A program made the position numbers and the translations under genes. A DNA stretch of 64,000 nucleotides from Actinomycetes bacterium (GTDB lineage Bacteria; Actinomycetota; Acidimicrobiia; Acidimicrobiales; Acidimicrobilacustridaceae), in contig JAKOVH010000016.1 in assembly GCA_029782145.1 (NCBI GenBank), positions 916,001-980,000 of the forward strand, given 5' to 3'. Within the stretch, counting starts at the first letter, position 1. The number at the start of each line of letters is the position of its first letter. This document shows, piece by piece, positions 1 through 8,531 of this stretch. The notes beneath the pieces are model-generated. The model was not told where the DNA came from. It did no database searches and saw only the letters and a program-made list of their open reading frames with translations.

Positions 1-1
1 G

Positions 2-136
2 GAGCTCGAGGGACGGGTCTACTACGAGCCGTCGACGCACGGTGCGGAGGAGAGGGTGCGCCAGCGCATGGAACAGCGTCGCCAACGCCGGTCCGGCTCC
101 GAGCCGGCCGCCGTCGCCGAGGAGCCGCCGCGATGA
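2..136 (+). CDS. rarA: RarA/MgsA replication-associated recombination ATPase, C-terminal fragment
   Basis: Only the last 44 codons are present; the gene begins before the window. The visible end has the GRVYYEP...G-E motif followed by an arginine-rich helix that closes RarA (MgsA) clamp-loader-like AAA+ ATPases, proteins that act at stalled replication forks. Its TGA overlaps the ATG of the next gene (ATGA, 4 nt). The family call rests on this short tail plus the known actinobacterial order rarA, DUF948, small gene, alaS, so it is good but not certain. Confidence 0.7.
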   Translation, partial: ELEGRVYYEPSTHGAEERVRQRMEQRRQRRSGSEPAAVAEEPPR

Positions 137-597
137 GCGCCGCCGCTGTCGTGCTCATCGTCGTGGCCATCGTCGGGCTGGTGGTGGTGGCCATGGCCGT
201 GCAGTCGTTGATCCACACCCTGCGCTCGCTGCGCGAGACCGTCGACGACCTCCGCCGCCAGACGCTGCCCGCCATCGCCGAGCTGCGGGCGACCGTGGCC
301 GCCGCCAACGGCGAGATCGCCCGGGTCGACACGCTGCTCGACACCGCCGAGGAGGTCGGTGCCCGGGTGGAGGCCACGTCCCGGCTCACCTGGCTGGTGC
401 TGCGCAACCCGCTGGTGAAGCTGGCGTCGGCGTCGGTCGCCTCCGACCGCGTCGCCCGCCGGCTCTCACGCGCCCAGCCCGACGACACGTCGGTGGTGTC
501 GCCGTTGGCGCTCGAGCGCCCCGACCGCCGCGTCGACTCCCGCCGCGACCGTCGGCGCGGGCGCGGGCCGTCGCGCCGCGACCGCCGGGCGGGCTGA
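133..597 (+). CDS. DUF948 single-pass membrane protein
   Basis: A 154-residue protein. Residues about 4-26 form one hydrophobic membrane segment. Residues about 30-85 are a heptad-like helical stretch rich in Leu, Arg and Glu, probably coiled coil. Then comes a conserved LVLRNPLVKLAS-type segment and a strongly basic Arg-rich tail from about 130 to the end. This architecture and the place between rarA and alaS match DUF948 proteins. The biochemical role is not known. The start overlaps the rarA stop by 4 nt, so the two are probably translated together. Confidence 0.8.
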   Translation: MSAAAVVLIVVAIVGLVVVAMAVQSLIHTLRSLRETVDDLRRQTLPAIAELRATVAAANGEIARVDTLLDTAEEVGARVEATSRLTWLVLRNPLVKLASASVASDRVARRLSRAQPDDTSVVSPLALERPDRRVDSRRDRRRGRGPSRRDRRAG

Positions 598-610
598 GGG
601 AGGCGGGGCG

Positions 611-895
611 GTGTTCAAGCGCGTCACCTGGTTCAGCGTCGGCGTGGGGGTCGGCGCGGCCGGCACCGTCGTCGGCTACCTGCGTGCCCGCGAGCTCGCC
701 CGGCGGCACCTGCCCGAGTCGGTGCACGACGCCGCCGGCCGGGTCGCGGGGCGGGCCGAGGACGAGCTGCGCCTGCTGGCCGAGCGGGCCGGCGACGTCG
801 TCGACGACTGGCGCCGCACGAGCGCCGAGGCCCGCCACACCCGCCAGCAGGCCGAGCAGCTCCTGCGTCGCCAGCTCGAGCAAGCGGGCCTCTGA
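611..895 (+). CDS. small membrane-associated hypothetical protein
   Basis: A 94-residue protein starting at GTG, with a purine-rich GGGAGGCGGGG stretch just upstream serving as ribosome binding site. Residues about 6-24 (Gly/Val-rich, WFSVGVGVGAAGTVVGYL) could be a short membrane anchor; the rest is a charged amphipathic helix. Actinobacteria commonly carry such a small gene between the DUF948 gene and alaS. No function is recognised. It lies 13 nt after the DUF948 gene and is probably in the same transcript. Confidence 0.65.
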   Translation: MFKRVTWFSVGVGVGAAGTVVGYLRARELARRHLPESVHDAAGRVAGRAEDELRLLAERAGDVVDDWRRTSAEARHTRQQAEQLLRRQLEQAGL

Positions 896-906
896 GCGCA
901 GGGGCG

Positions 907-2181
907 CTACGAGGCGGGGGAGCGCTCGGCGTTGCGGGCCACCAGGACCTGCATGTAGTGGCGCCAGTCGACGTCGGTCAGCGGTCCGGCGACGTCGTCG
1001 ACGAGGGCCACGCCGTGGTCGATGGCCCGGCCGGCGAAGGGCGTGAGCGCGGCCTCGGCCCGGGACAGCCCGGTGGCCACCAGCAGGTCGGTGAGGGCGG
1101 CGGACCGGCTGGTGACCGCCCGCCGCAGGGCGTCGGCCAGGGCGGGCTGGTGGGCGGCCGCCAGGTACAGCTCGACCTTCAGCCGCTGGAGCCCGCGTGC
1201 CTCGGGCTGCACGTAGCCGGCCAGGTAGGCGCCGGCCAGGCCGGCGAGGCGGTGCTCGGCGATGAGGTTGCTGTCGCGCTCGGTGACGGTGGTGTAGAGC
1301 CCTTCGAGCAGCACGTCGACCAGCTCGCTGATCATGTCGTCCTTGCGCCCGTAGTACTCGTAGATCACGCCGGTCGAGTAGCCGGCCCGGCGGGCGATGC
1401 GCGACACGGTGGCCCGCTCGAAGCCGGTGCGGGCCACGACCGACCCGGCCGCCCGCAGCACCTCGTCGCGGACCGGTTCGCCGGTGTCGATCTCCGGCCA
1501 CCGGGGCGTGAGGGGCTCCAGCGCGCCGCACGGACGGGAGGAGTCGTGGGCCAGACCGATCGAGCCGGCGACGACGAGCCACCAGTCGAGGGCGGGAGCC
1601 GACGCGGGAAGGGACAGCACGCCGATGCCCCACGTGAGCGCCAGCTGGCCGAGCACCTGCGCCCGCCGGGCCGCGGGAGCGTGCGGGGCGGCGCCCCAAC
1701 GCTCGAGGGCGGAGGCGACCGCCGGTTGCACGACCTCCTCGAGCTCCTCGACCCGGCGAGCGACGGCGAGCAGCTCGAGGGCCGCCCGCAGGTCGGGGCC
1801 GGGCGACGAGAGGTCGGCGGCCAGCCGGACCGCGGCCTCGGTCGAGCCCGGATCGGAGGCCCGGCCCTCGAGGAGGGCCACCGCCCGGTCGGACACGTCG
1901 AGCAGCGCCGCCTCGGCCCGCTCGGCCCAGGCCCACACCGCCAGCTCGGCGGCGTTCTCGAACCGCCCGTAGAGGGCACCGGTGCTGTTCAGCCCGGCGG
2001 CCCGGGCCACCCGGCTCATCCCGAGCCCGTCGAACCCGTCTCGGCACAGCACCTCGACCGCCGCCGACAGGATCCGCTCGTCGTTGGCCACGGCACGGTC
2101 GCTGCGGCGCCGGCGGGGCCGGACGGGCGGGCGAGGCTGGGAGATGTCGGAAGGGGCGCTGGCCGTCACGATGCCGGGCAT
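907..2181 (-). CDS. tandem TetR/AcrR-type regulator (two HTH domains in one chain)
   Basis: A 424-residue protein with two complete TetR-like DNA-binding domains. The first is at about residues 33-85 (ILSAAVEVL...FDGLGMSRVARAAGL...LYGRFENAAEL) and the second at about 236-289 (VLRAAGSVVARTGFERATVS, then IYEYYGRKDDMISELVD). Each is followed by a helical ligand-type region. A single TetR protein is usually about 200 residues, so this is a head-to-tail fusion or duplication. It is divergent from alaS with 77 nt between them. Starts: ATG at 2181 is used here; GTG at 2169 is equally possible because TAGGAT (minus strand, 2185-2180) lies 10 nt before it. No ligand or target is known. Confidence 0.75.
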   Translation of the reverse strand: MPGIVTASAPSDISQPRPPVRPRRRRSDRAVANDERILSAAVEVLCRDGFDGLGMSRVARAAGLNSTGALYGRFENAAELAVWAWAERAEAALLDVSDRAVALLEGRASDPGSTEAAVRLAADLSSPGPDLRAALELLAVARRVEELEEVVQPAVASALERWGAAPHAPAARRAQVLGQLALTWGIGVLSLPASAPALDWWLVVAGSIGLAHDSSRPCGALEPLTPRWPEIDTGEPVRDEVLRAAGSVVARTGFERATVSRIARRAGYSTGVIYEYYGRKDDMISELVDVLLEGLYTTVTERDSNLIAEHRLAGLAGAYLAGYVQPEARGLQRLKVELYLAAAHQPALADALRRAVTSRSAALTDLLVATGLSRAEAALTPFAGRAIDHGVALVDDVAGPLTDVDWRHYMQVLVARNAERSPAS

Positions 2182-2248
2182 CCTAGGTGATGCTGCGACA
2201 TGCACCTGGCCTGCGTCCGGCAGGGCCGTCGGTGCCACTCGTTAGGCT
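2180..2248. promoter_or_regulatory. divergent promoter region of alaS and the tandem TetR gene
   Basis: On the plus strand TAGGCT (2243-2248) lies 10 nt before the alaS ATG and no ribosome binding site is visible. On the minus strand TAGGAT (2185-2180) overlaps the ATG at 2181 and lies 10 nt before GTG 2169. Both fit the actinobacterial -10 pattern TANNNT close to the start codon. The 10-nt spacing is at the long end for a leaderless start, so the assignment is tentative. Confidence 0.4.
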
Positions 2249-2258
2249 GAGCCGCACC

Positions 2259-4835
2259 ATGAGCTCCATGACCGCCACCGAGCTGCGTCGCGCCTTCCTC
2301 GCCTTCTTCGAGCAGCGGGGCCACACGGTCGTGCCCTCGGCCAGCCTCATCCCGCACGACCCCGACCTGCTGTTCACGGTGGCGGGCATGGTGCCGTTCA
2401 AGCCCTACTTCCTCGGCGAGCAGCAGCCGCCGTTCTCCCGGGCCACCACGGTGCAGAAGTGCGTGCGGGCCGGCGGCAAGGACTCCGACCTCGAGGAGGT
2501 GGGCCGCGACGCTCGCCACCTGAGCTTCTTCGAGATGCTCGGCAACTTCAGCTTCGGCGACTACTTCAAGCACGACGCCATCCCCATGGCGTGGGACATG
2601 GTGACGAACCTGTTCGGGATCGATCCCGACGTGCTGTGGGTCACCTGCCACGTCACCGACGACGAGGCCGCCGAGATCTGGCGCGACGAGGTGGGGGTCG
2701 ATGCGTCGCGCATCCAGCGCCTCGACGCCGACAACTGGTGGGGGCCGCCCGGTGGCCCGCCGGGCCCGTGCGGGCCGTGCTCGGAGATCTACGTCGACAA
2801 GGGGCCGGCCTACGGCCCCGAGGGCGGCCCCGCCCACGGCGGCGAGGAGCGGTTCCTCGAGATCTGGAACCTGGTCTTCATGCAGTTCGCCCGCGACGTC
2901 GGCGGCGTCGACACCGAGCTGCCCAAGAAGAACATCGACACCGGGGCCGGGCTCGAGCGCATCCTCGGGGTGCTGCAGGGCGTCGACTCGGTGTTCGACA
3001 CCGACGTGCTCGCCCGGCTCGTCGAGACCGCCCAGCGGGTCACCGGCACCCGCCTCGGCGCAGGCGAGCGGTCCGACATCTCGCTGCGCATCCTCGCCGA
3101 GCACGCCCGCACCATGAGCTTCCTGGTGAGCGACGGCGTGTTCCCGTCCAACGAGGGGCGGGGCTACGTGCTGCGGCGGGTCATCCGGCGGGCCGTGCGC
3201 GAGGCGTACCTGCTCGACGTCGCCGACCTCGTCACGCCCGACCTCGTCGACACCACCGTCGAGATCATGGGTGAGAGCTACCCCGACCTCGTCAAGCACC
3301 ACGACTTCGTCCGCAACGTGGTGGCCCGCGAGGAGGAGCGCTTCCGCGCCACGCTCCGCTCGGGCACCAACCTGCTCGACGCCGAGCTCGACAAGCTGCC
3401 CGACGGCGCCTCGGTCAGCGGCTCGGTGGCCTTCCTGCTCCACGACACCCACGGCTTCCCGCTGGAGCTCACCCGGGAGATCGGCCTCGAGCGGGGCCAC
3501 GACGTCGATCAGGCCGGCTTCGACGCGGAGATGGCCGAGCAGCGCCGGCGGGCCAAGGAGGCCCGGAAGAGCGGCGGGGGCGGGGCCAGCGAGGTCTACG
3601 CCGAGCTGGCCGAGCAGTTCGGGCCCACCGAGTTCGTGGGCGACGACCACTACGAGGTCGACGCCGTGGTCATCGGCGTCACCGACGACTCGGTGGTGCT
3701 CGACCGCACCCCGTTCTACGCGGAGTCCGGCGGCCAGGTGGGCGACACCGGCTGGATCACCTCCGACACCGGCCGGGCCGAGATCGTCGACACCGTCCAC
3801 GGCGCTCCGGGCGTGGTGCGCCACAAGATCGGCACCCTCGAGGGCGAGCTCGAGGTGGGCCAGAGCGTGCGGGCCGCCATCGACGGCGAGCGGCGTGACG
3901 CCATCCGTCGCAACCACACGGCCACGCACCTGCTGCACTGGGCCCTGCGGGAGGTGCTCGGCGAGCACGTCAAGCAGCAGGGCTCGCTGGTCGCGCCCGA
4001 CCGGCTGAGGTTCGACTTCAGCCACTACGAGGCCCTCACCGACGACGAGATCCGCCGCATCGAGGACCTCGTCGCCCACGACGTGCTGGCCAACCCGCCG
4101 GCGCGCCACTACGAGACCACCAAGGCCCACGCCGAGCAGATCGGCGCCATCGCCTTCTTCGGCGACAAGTACGGCGACGTCGTCAAGGTGCTCGAAGCCG
4201 GGCCCCACTCCACCGAGCTGTGCGGGGGCACCCACGTCAAGGCCCTGGGCGACATCGGGCCGGTCAAGATCGTGAGCGAGGCCTCCATCGGCTCCAACAT
4301 CCGCCGCATCGAGGCGGTCTCGGGCACCGGCCCGCTGGAGCTGTTGCGCGCCGACGAGGCCCGCATCAAGGCGGCCGCCGACGTGCTCGGGGTCGCCACC
4401 GCCGAGCTGGTCGACGCCGTCGAGCGGCGGGTGGCCGAGGCCAAGGAGCTGCGGGTCCGAGTCCGCGAGCTCGAGCGCCAGGCCGCCTCGGGCCGCGCCG
4501 GCGAGCTGGCCGCCGCCGCCGTCGACGGCGTGGTGGTCACGCGGGTCGACGGCCTCGACCGCGACGCCCTGCGCGACCTGGCCGTCGCCGTGCGCGACGT
4601 GCCCGGGGTGCGGGCCGTGGTGCTGGGCAGCGCCCCCGAGTCGGGCGGCGTCGCCCTCGTCGCCGCCGTCGCTCCCGACAGCGGGCTGCACGCGTCGGAG
4701 CTGATCGCCGACGCCGCCCGGGCGGTCAAGGGTGGGGGCGGCAAGAGCGCCGAGCTGGCCGTGGCCGGCGGGAAGGACCCGTCCGCCCTCGACGACGCCC
4801 TGGCGCTGGCGCGGGCCGCCGCCGGCATCGGCTGA
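2259..4835 (+). CDS. alaS: alanine--tRNA ligase
   Basis: An 858-residue class II aminoacyl-tRNA synthetase that charges tRNA-Ala in the cytoplasm. The N-terminal catalytic domain begins ELRRAFLAFFEQRGH and carries the GMVPFKPYF and RHLSFFEMLGNFSFGDYFK signatures. The editing domain has its zinc ligands in HTATHLLH (about residue 551) and in CGGTHV. The C-terminal DHHA1/C-Ala domain ends with the GGGGKS motif. The start at ATG 2259 gives the conserved N-terminus; ATG 2268 is a close alternative. ruvX follows after 3 nt, so it heads an operon with ruvX, mltG and aroE. Confidence 0.97.
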   Translation: MSSMTATELRRAFLAFFEQRGHTVVPSASLIPHDPDLLFTVAGMVPFKPYFLGEQQPPFSRATTVQKCVRAGGKDSDLEEVGRDARHLSFFEMLGNFSFGDYFKHDAIPMAWDMVTNLFGIDPDVLWVTCHVTDDEAAEIWRDEVGVDASRIQRLDADNWWGPPGGPPGPCGPCSEIYVDKGPAYGPEGGPAHGGEERFLEIWNLVFMQFARDVGGVDTELPKKNIDTGAGLERILGVLQGVDSVFDTDVLARLVETAQRVTGTRLGAGERSDISLRILAEHARTMSFLVSDGVFPSNEGRGYVLRRVIRRAVREAYLLDVADLVTPDLVDTTVEIMGESYPDLVKHHDFVRNVVAREEERFRATLRSGTNLLDAELDKLPDGASVSGSVAFLLHDTHGFPLELTREIGLERGHDVDQAGFDAEMAEQRRRAKEARKSGGGGASEVYAELAEQFGPTEFVGDDHYEVDAVVIGVTDDSVVLDRTPFYAESGGQVGDTGWITSDTGRAEIVDTVHGAPGVVRHKIGTLEGELEVGQSVRAAIDGERRDAIRRNHTATHLLHWALREVLGEHVKQQGSLVAPDRLRFDFSHYEALTDDEIRRIEDLVAHDVLANPPARHYETTKAHAEQIGAIAFFGDKYGDVVKVLEAGPHSTELCGGTHVKALGDIGPVKIVSEASIGSNIRRIEAVSGTGPLELLRADEARIKAAADVLGVATAELVDAVERRVAEAKELRVRVRELERQAASGRAGELAAAAVDGVVVTRVDGLDRDALRDLAVAVRDVPGVRAVVLGSAPESGGVALVAAVAPDSGLHASELIADAARAVKGGGGKSAELAVAGGKDPSALDDALALARAAAGIG

Positions 4836-4838
4836 CGG

Positions 4839-5288
4839 GTGCGGGCGCTCGGGGTCGACCTCGGCAGCCGCCGCATCGGTGTGGCGCTGTCGAACTCGGC
4901 GGGCACCCTCGCCACCCCCTACGACACGGTCGAGCGCTCCGGCGACGTCGCCCGCGACCACCGGCGGCTGCTCGAGCTGGCCGCCGAGGCGGAGGTGGAG
5001 CGCATCGTCGTCGGCCTGCCCCTCTCCCTCGACGGCACCGTCGGGCCCGCGGCGCAGGGTGTGCTCGCCGAGGTCGAGCAGCTGCGTTCCACCACCTCGT
5101 TGCCGGTGGAAACCTACGATGAGCGCCTGACCACCGTGACCGCCGATCGACTCCTCCGGCAGGGGGGCCGCAAGGGTCGGGCCCGCCGCAAGGTGGTCGA
5201 CCAGACGGCTGCGGCGGTGCTCCTGCAGGCCTGGCTCGACGGCCGGGCCACCGACCCCACCACCGAGCGCCCGTCCGGTACCCCGTAG
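4839..5288 (+). CDS. ruvX: YqgF/RuvX pre-16S rRNA nuclease or Holliday junction resolvase family
   Basis: A 149-residue RNase H-fold protein. It opens with GVDLGSRRIGVALS, has the DERLTT motif near residue 88 and VDQTAAAVLLQAWL near the C-terminus, giving the acidic residues expected of a YqgF active site. Family members are described as 16S rRNA 5'-end processing nucleases and as putative Holliday junction resolvases; the sequence alone does not separate these. GTG start 3 nt after alaS, followed by mltG, the usual order in many bacteria. Confidence 0.92.
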   Translation: MRALGVDLGSRRIGVALSNSAGTLATPYDTVERSGDVARDHRRLLELAAEAEVERIVVGLPLSLDGTVGPAAQGVLAEVEQLRSTTSLPVETYDERLTTVTADRLLRQGGRKGRARRKVVDQTAAAVLLQAWLDGRATDPTTERPSGTP

Positions 5289-5312
5289 CCGACCCGACCC
5301 GCGAGCGAGACC

Positions 5313-6542
5313 GTGCCCGACCAACCCGACCAACCGGACCCGTACGACCTGTTCGGGCTCGATCGACCCGACGACGGGGCCGCCGAGGTCGCCGAGACCG
5401 GCGACCAGCCTAGGACCGTCGACGCCGCGTACCAGGACGACCACGACGCCGACCACGACCACGACTACGTCCCCGTGCGGGGTGCGGCGAGCGGCGGCCG
5501 GCGGCGGTGGGGGCTGGTGGCCCTCGGCCTGGTGGCCGTGGTGGTGCTGATCCTCGGTGTGGGCGCGGTGTGGGTGAAGGGGCAGGTCGACCCCGGCGAC
5601 CCGGGGGAGCCGGTGGCCTTCACGGTGCCGTCGGGCAGCACCACCTCCGACATCGCCACCCTGCTCGCCGAGAAGGGCATCATCACCAACGCCACCGTTT
5701 TCGAGTGGTACCTGAAGGTGAAGGGCGGGGGGAACTTCCAGGCCGGCGACTACGAGGGGTTGCACAAGCGCTCGGCCATGGGCGACGTGGTCGACGTGCT
5801 CGAAGGCGGCCCCGTGCCGCCCAAGGACGTCACGTTCCTGGTGCGCGAGGGGCTGTGGGAGTCCGAGACCCGCCAGCTGATCCTCGACACCTTCCCGGGC
5901 ATGACGCCCGACGCGCTCGACGCTGCGCTGGCGAGCACCCACCCGGCGCTGCAGCCGGCCGGGTCCACGAGCCTCGAGGGCTTCTTGTTCCCCGCCACCT
6001 ACGAGGTGCCCGAGGCCCAGCTCGCCGACCCGCAGGCCCTTGTCGCCCAGATGGTCGGCGCCTTCGACCGGGTGTCGACCCAGGCGGGGTTGCCGGACGC
6101 CTCGGCCAAGCTCCAGGGGGTCGCCGGGAAGCGCACCATCACCCCCTACGAGGCGCTGGTCGTGGCCTCCCTGGTGGAGGCCGAGGCCAAGGTGCCCGAG
6201 GACCGGCCCAAGATCGCCCGGGTCATCTACAACCGGCTGGCCCAGGGCATGACCCTCGGCATCGACGCCACCGTGCTGTACGCCCTCCAGGAGCGCACGG
6301 GCACCCTCACCGAGAGCCAGCTGAAGACCAACTCGCCGTACAACACCCGCCAGAAGACCGGTCTGCCGCCCACGCCGATCAACTCGCCCGGGCAGGCCTC
6401 GATCGAGGCCGCGCTCAACCCTGCACCGGGCGACTGGCTCTACTACGTGCTCACCGACACCGACGGCCACCACTACTTCACCGACAGCTACTCGGACTTC
6501 CAGCGGGCGGTGAGGGACGCCCAGGCCCGAGGCGTGTTCTGA
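5313..6542 (+). CDS. mltG: endolytic peptidoglycan transglycosylase MltG
   Basis: A 409-residue membrane-anchored enzyme that cuts nascent glycan strands and so limits their length. An acidic, His-rich cytoplasmic tail of about 62 residues comes first, then one membrane helix at about 66-88, then the YceG/MltG domain. The catalytic region reads ASLVEAEAKVPEDRPKIARVIYNRL with the expected Glu, followed by the SPYNTRQKTGLPPTPI and SIEAALNP motifs. GTG start. The last base of its TGA is the first base of the aroE ATG. The long acidic tail is longer than in proteobacterial MltG, as is common in actinobacteria. Confidence 0.95.
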   Translation: MPDQPDQPDPYDLFGLDRPDDGAAEVAETGDQPRTVDAAYQDDHDADHDHDYVPVRGAASGGRRRWGLVALGLVAVVVLILGVGAVWVKGQVDPGDPGEPVAFTVPSGSTTSDIATLLAEKGIITNATVFEWYLKVKGGGNFQAGDYEGLHKRSAMGDVVDVLEGGPVPPKDVTFLVREGLWESETRQLILDTFPGMTPDALDAALASTHPALQPAGSTSLEGFLFPATYEVPEAQLADPQALVAQMVGAFDRVSTQAGLPDASAKLQGVAGKRTITPYEALVVASLVEAEAKVPEDRPKIARVIYNRLAQGMTLGIDATVLYALQERTGTLTESQLKTNSPYNTRQKTGLPPTPINSPGQASIEAALNPAPGDWLYYVLTDTDGHHYFTDSYSDFQRAVRDAQARGVF

Positions 6543-7390
6543 TGCACGCCCCCACGGCCGCCACCCGGCTGGCCGCGGTCATCGGCACGCCGGTGCGCCA
6601 CTCGCTCTCGCCGGTCCTGCACAACGCCGCCTTCGCGGCGGCCGGCCTCGACTGGGTCTACGTGGCGCTCGAGGTCGCCGAGGGCCGGGTGCCCGAGGCG
6701 CTCGCCGGGGCGCGGGCGCTGGGTGTCGGCGGTCTCTCGGTCACCACACCGCACAAGGAGGCGGCGGCCGACGCGTGCGACCGGCTGTCGCCCGACGCCT
6801 CGCTGCTGCACGCCGTGAACTGCGTGGTCCCCGACGGCGACGAGCTGGTCGGCCACAACACCGACGGGCCCGGCTTCGTCGCCGCGCTGGGCGCCGACGG
6901 CTTCGACCCGCAGGGGCGGGCGTGCGTCGTGCTCGGCGCGGGCGGGGCCGCCCGGGCCATCGCCCTCGCCCTCGCCCGCGCCGGGGCGGCCGAGGTGTCC
7001 GTGGTGAACCGCACCCGGGCTCGGGCCGAGCAGGCGGTGGCCCTGGTGGGCGGCGCGGGCCGGGTGGTCGAACCGGGCGCCGCCGCCTCGGTGGTGGCCG
7101 ACGCGGCGCTCGTCGTCAACGCCACCACGGTCGGCATGGGCCAGCCAGCTGCGGGCGACGTGCCGGTCGACCCCGAGCTGCTGCACGCCGGGCAGCTCGT
7201 CGCCGACATCGTGTACCGCCCCCTCGAGACCCCGCTGCTGGCGGCCGCCCGCCGGCGCGGCGCCACCGTGGTGAACGGGGTGCCGATGCTGGTGCACCAG
7301 GCCGCGGAGGCGTTCCGGCTCTGGACCGGTGTGCCCCCGCCGGTGGCCGCCATGGCGTCCTCGGTCGAGCACCTCCTGGCCGGGAGCTGA
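6542..7390 (+). CDS. aroE: shikimate dehydrogenase (NADP+)
   Basis: A 282-residue enzyme that reduces 3-dehydroshikimate to shikimate. Substrate-binding residues are visible in VRHSLSPVLHN (Ser-x-Ser), the catalytic Lys in TTPHKEA and the Asp in NTDGPGF. The nucleotide-binding loop is VLGAGGAARA followed by NRTRARAE, whose Arg residues suit NADP+. It is translationally coupled to mltG. The rest of the shikimate genes (aroC, K, B, Q) begin 1.9 kb downstream with their own promoter. Confidence 0.95.
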   Translation: MHAPTAATRLAAVIGTPVRHSLSPVLHNAAFAAAGLDWVYVALEVAEGRVPEALAGARALGVGGLSVTTPHKEAAADACDRLSPDASLLHAVNCVVPDGDELVGHNTDGPGFVAALGADGFDPQGRACVVLGAGGAARAIALALARAGAAEVSVVNRTRARAEQAVALVGGAGRVVEPGAAASVVADAALVVNATTVGMGQPAAGDVPVDPELLHAGQLVADIVYRPLETPLLAAARRRGATVVNGVPMLVHQAAEAFRLWTGVPPPVAAMASSVEHLLAGS

Positions 7391-7483
7391 GAAAAAGGCT
7401 CCACCTGCCCGCCCATCGTGCCGAAACCTTGCCCCAGAAGTTCGGTGACGTCCGTCGCCGCGTTTCCTCGGGAGGCATCCGCC

Positions 7484-8491
7484 GTGGCTCTTCAGGGCAG
7501 CATCGACACCTTCGCACTCGACGACGTGCTCCGCCTCGTCGCGAGCACCGGCAAGACCGGGCGCCTCAACCTCAAGGGCACCCGCGGCGAAGGCGAGCTC
7601 GTGGTCCGCGACGGCCGGGTGCTCGGCGGTTCGGTGAGCACCGACGAACGGGCCGCCGAGCTGCAGGAGCTGGTGTTCGAGATGCTGCGCTTCGACGACG
7701 GCGAGTTCGTCTTCGAAGCCGCCGAGGTCGACGACGACGGCATCGAGCCGGCCGAGGTCGACGGCGTGCTCGAGTCGGCCGCCGAGCTGCTCACCGAGTG
7801 GCGTGACATCGAGCAGGTGGTGCCCAGCCGTTGGGCCAGCGTCACGCTGGTGCGCGAGCTGCCCGAGGGCGAGGTCACCATCGACCCCGTGCAGTGGCGG
7901 ATGATCGCCGCCATCGGCTCGGGCGCGGCCGTGGCCCAGCTCGCCGAGCGCCTCGACGCCAGCGACCTGACCACCGGGCGCATGCTGCGCTCGCTGATCG
8001 AGGCCGGCCTGGTCGACGTCGGCGAGGCCATCGAGGACCAGGTCGAGCCCATCGGCGAGGTGGCCCCGCTCGAGGTCCACGACGAGCCCGTCGCCCAGTA
8101 CCCGCCCTTCACCACCGAGCCCGCCACCTGGGCCGACGACCCGATGCCGGTCAACGGCAACGGCAACGGCAACGGCCACGGCGAGGTCGACACCGACGTG
8201 CTGTTCGACAGCGTCCACCAGGCGCCGGTCGCGCTGGTCGAGGTGCTGCCGGCCGAGGAGCTCGAGGGCCACGACCTCGACGAGGGGTCCGCCCTGGCGC
8301 CGGTCGTCGACGCCGCCGACTTCGCCCGCCGCCTCGCCGAGCTGCCCCCGCAGGCGGCCAAGGCGGTGGCCGCCGCCGCCCGGGCCACGACCGTGGAGGA
8401 GCGCCAGGCCGCCCTCGCCGAGCTCGACGGCACCGGCGAAGAGGTCGACCACGAGCTGCTGCTGCAGCTGCTGGGCCCGGTGGAGAGCTGA
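7484..8491 (+). CDS. DUF4388 (PATAN-like) domain protein
   Basis: A 335-residue protein whose first about 90 residues match DUF4388: LQGSIDTFALDDVLRLVASTG, then a region rich in Gly and Arg, then FEMLRFDDGEFVFE. DUF4388 occurs in gliding/polarity and signalling proteins, but the role here is unknown. A winged-helix-like segment (WRMIAAIGSGAAVAQLAERL) lies near the middle, then a linker with Asn-Gly repeats at about residues 224-231 and an acidic helical tail. GTG 7484 is chosen because GGGAGG lies 8-9 nt before it and translation then begins exactly at the domain. The gene next to it encodes a prepilin peptidase, which hints at a surface or motility context. Confidence 0.8.
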   Translation: MALQGSIDTFALDDVLRLVASTGKTGRLNLKGTRGEGELVVRDGRVLGGSVSTDERAAELQELVFEMLRFDDGEFVFEAAEVDDDGIEPAEVDGVLESAAELLTEWRDIEQVVPSRWASVTLVRELPEGEVTIDPVQWRMIAAIGSGAAVAQLAERLDASDLTTGRMLRSLIEAGLVDVGEAIEDQVEPIGEVAPLEVHDEPVAQYPPFTTEPATWADDPMPVNGNGNGNGHGEVDTDVLFDSVHQAPVALVEVLPAEELEGHDLDEGSALAPVVDAADFARRLAELPPQAAKAVAAAARATTVEERQAALAELDGTGEEVDHELLLQLLGPVES

Positions 8492-8517
8492 CGCACCGTC
8501 GGCTCCCGCCCGGCCAC

Positions 8518-8523
8518 TACGGT
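8518..8523 (+). promoter_or_regulatory. leaderless-type -10 element of the prepilin peptidase gene
   Basis: TACGGT lies 8 nt before the GTG start at 8532. No ribosome binding site lies between, so the transcript probably starts at or near the start codon. Confidence 0.5.
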
Positions 8524-8531
8524 CGGCGCCC

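Noticed and set aside
2166..6473. A very long minus-strand open frame (over 1400 codons) opposite alaS, ruvX and mltG
   Set aside because: Its translation is low-complexity Gly/His/Val/Leu-rich and it lies opposite well-conserved genes. High GC removes stop codons from antisense frames.
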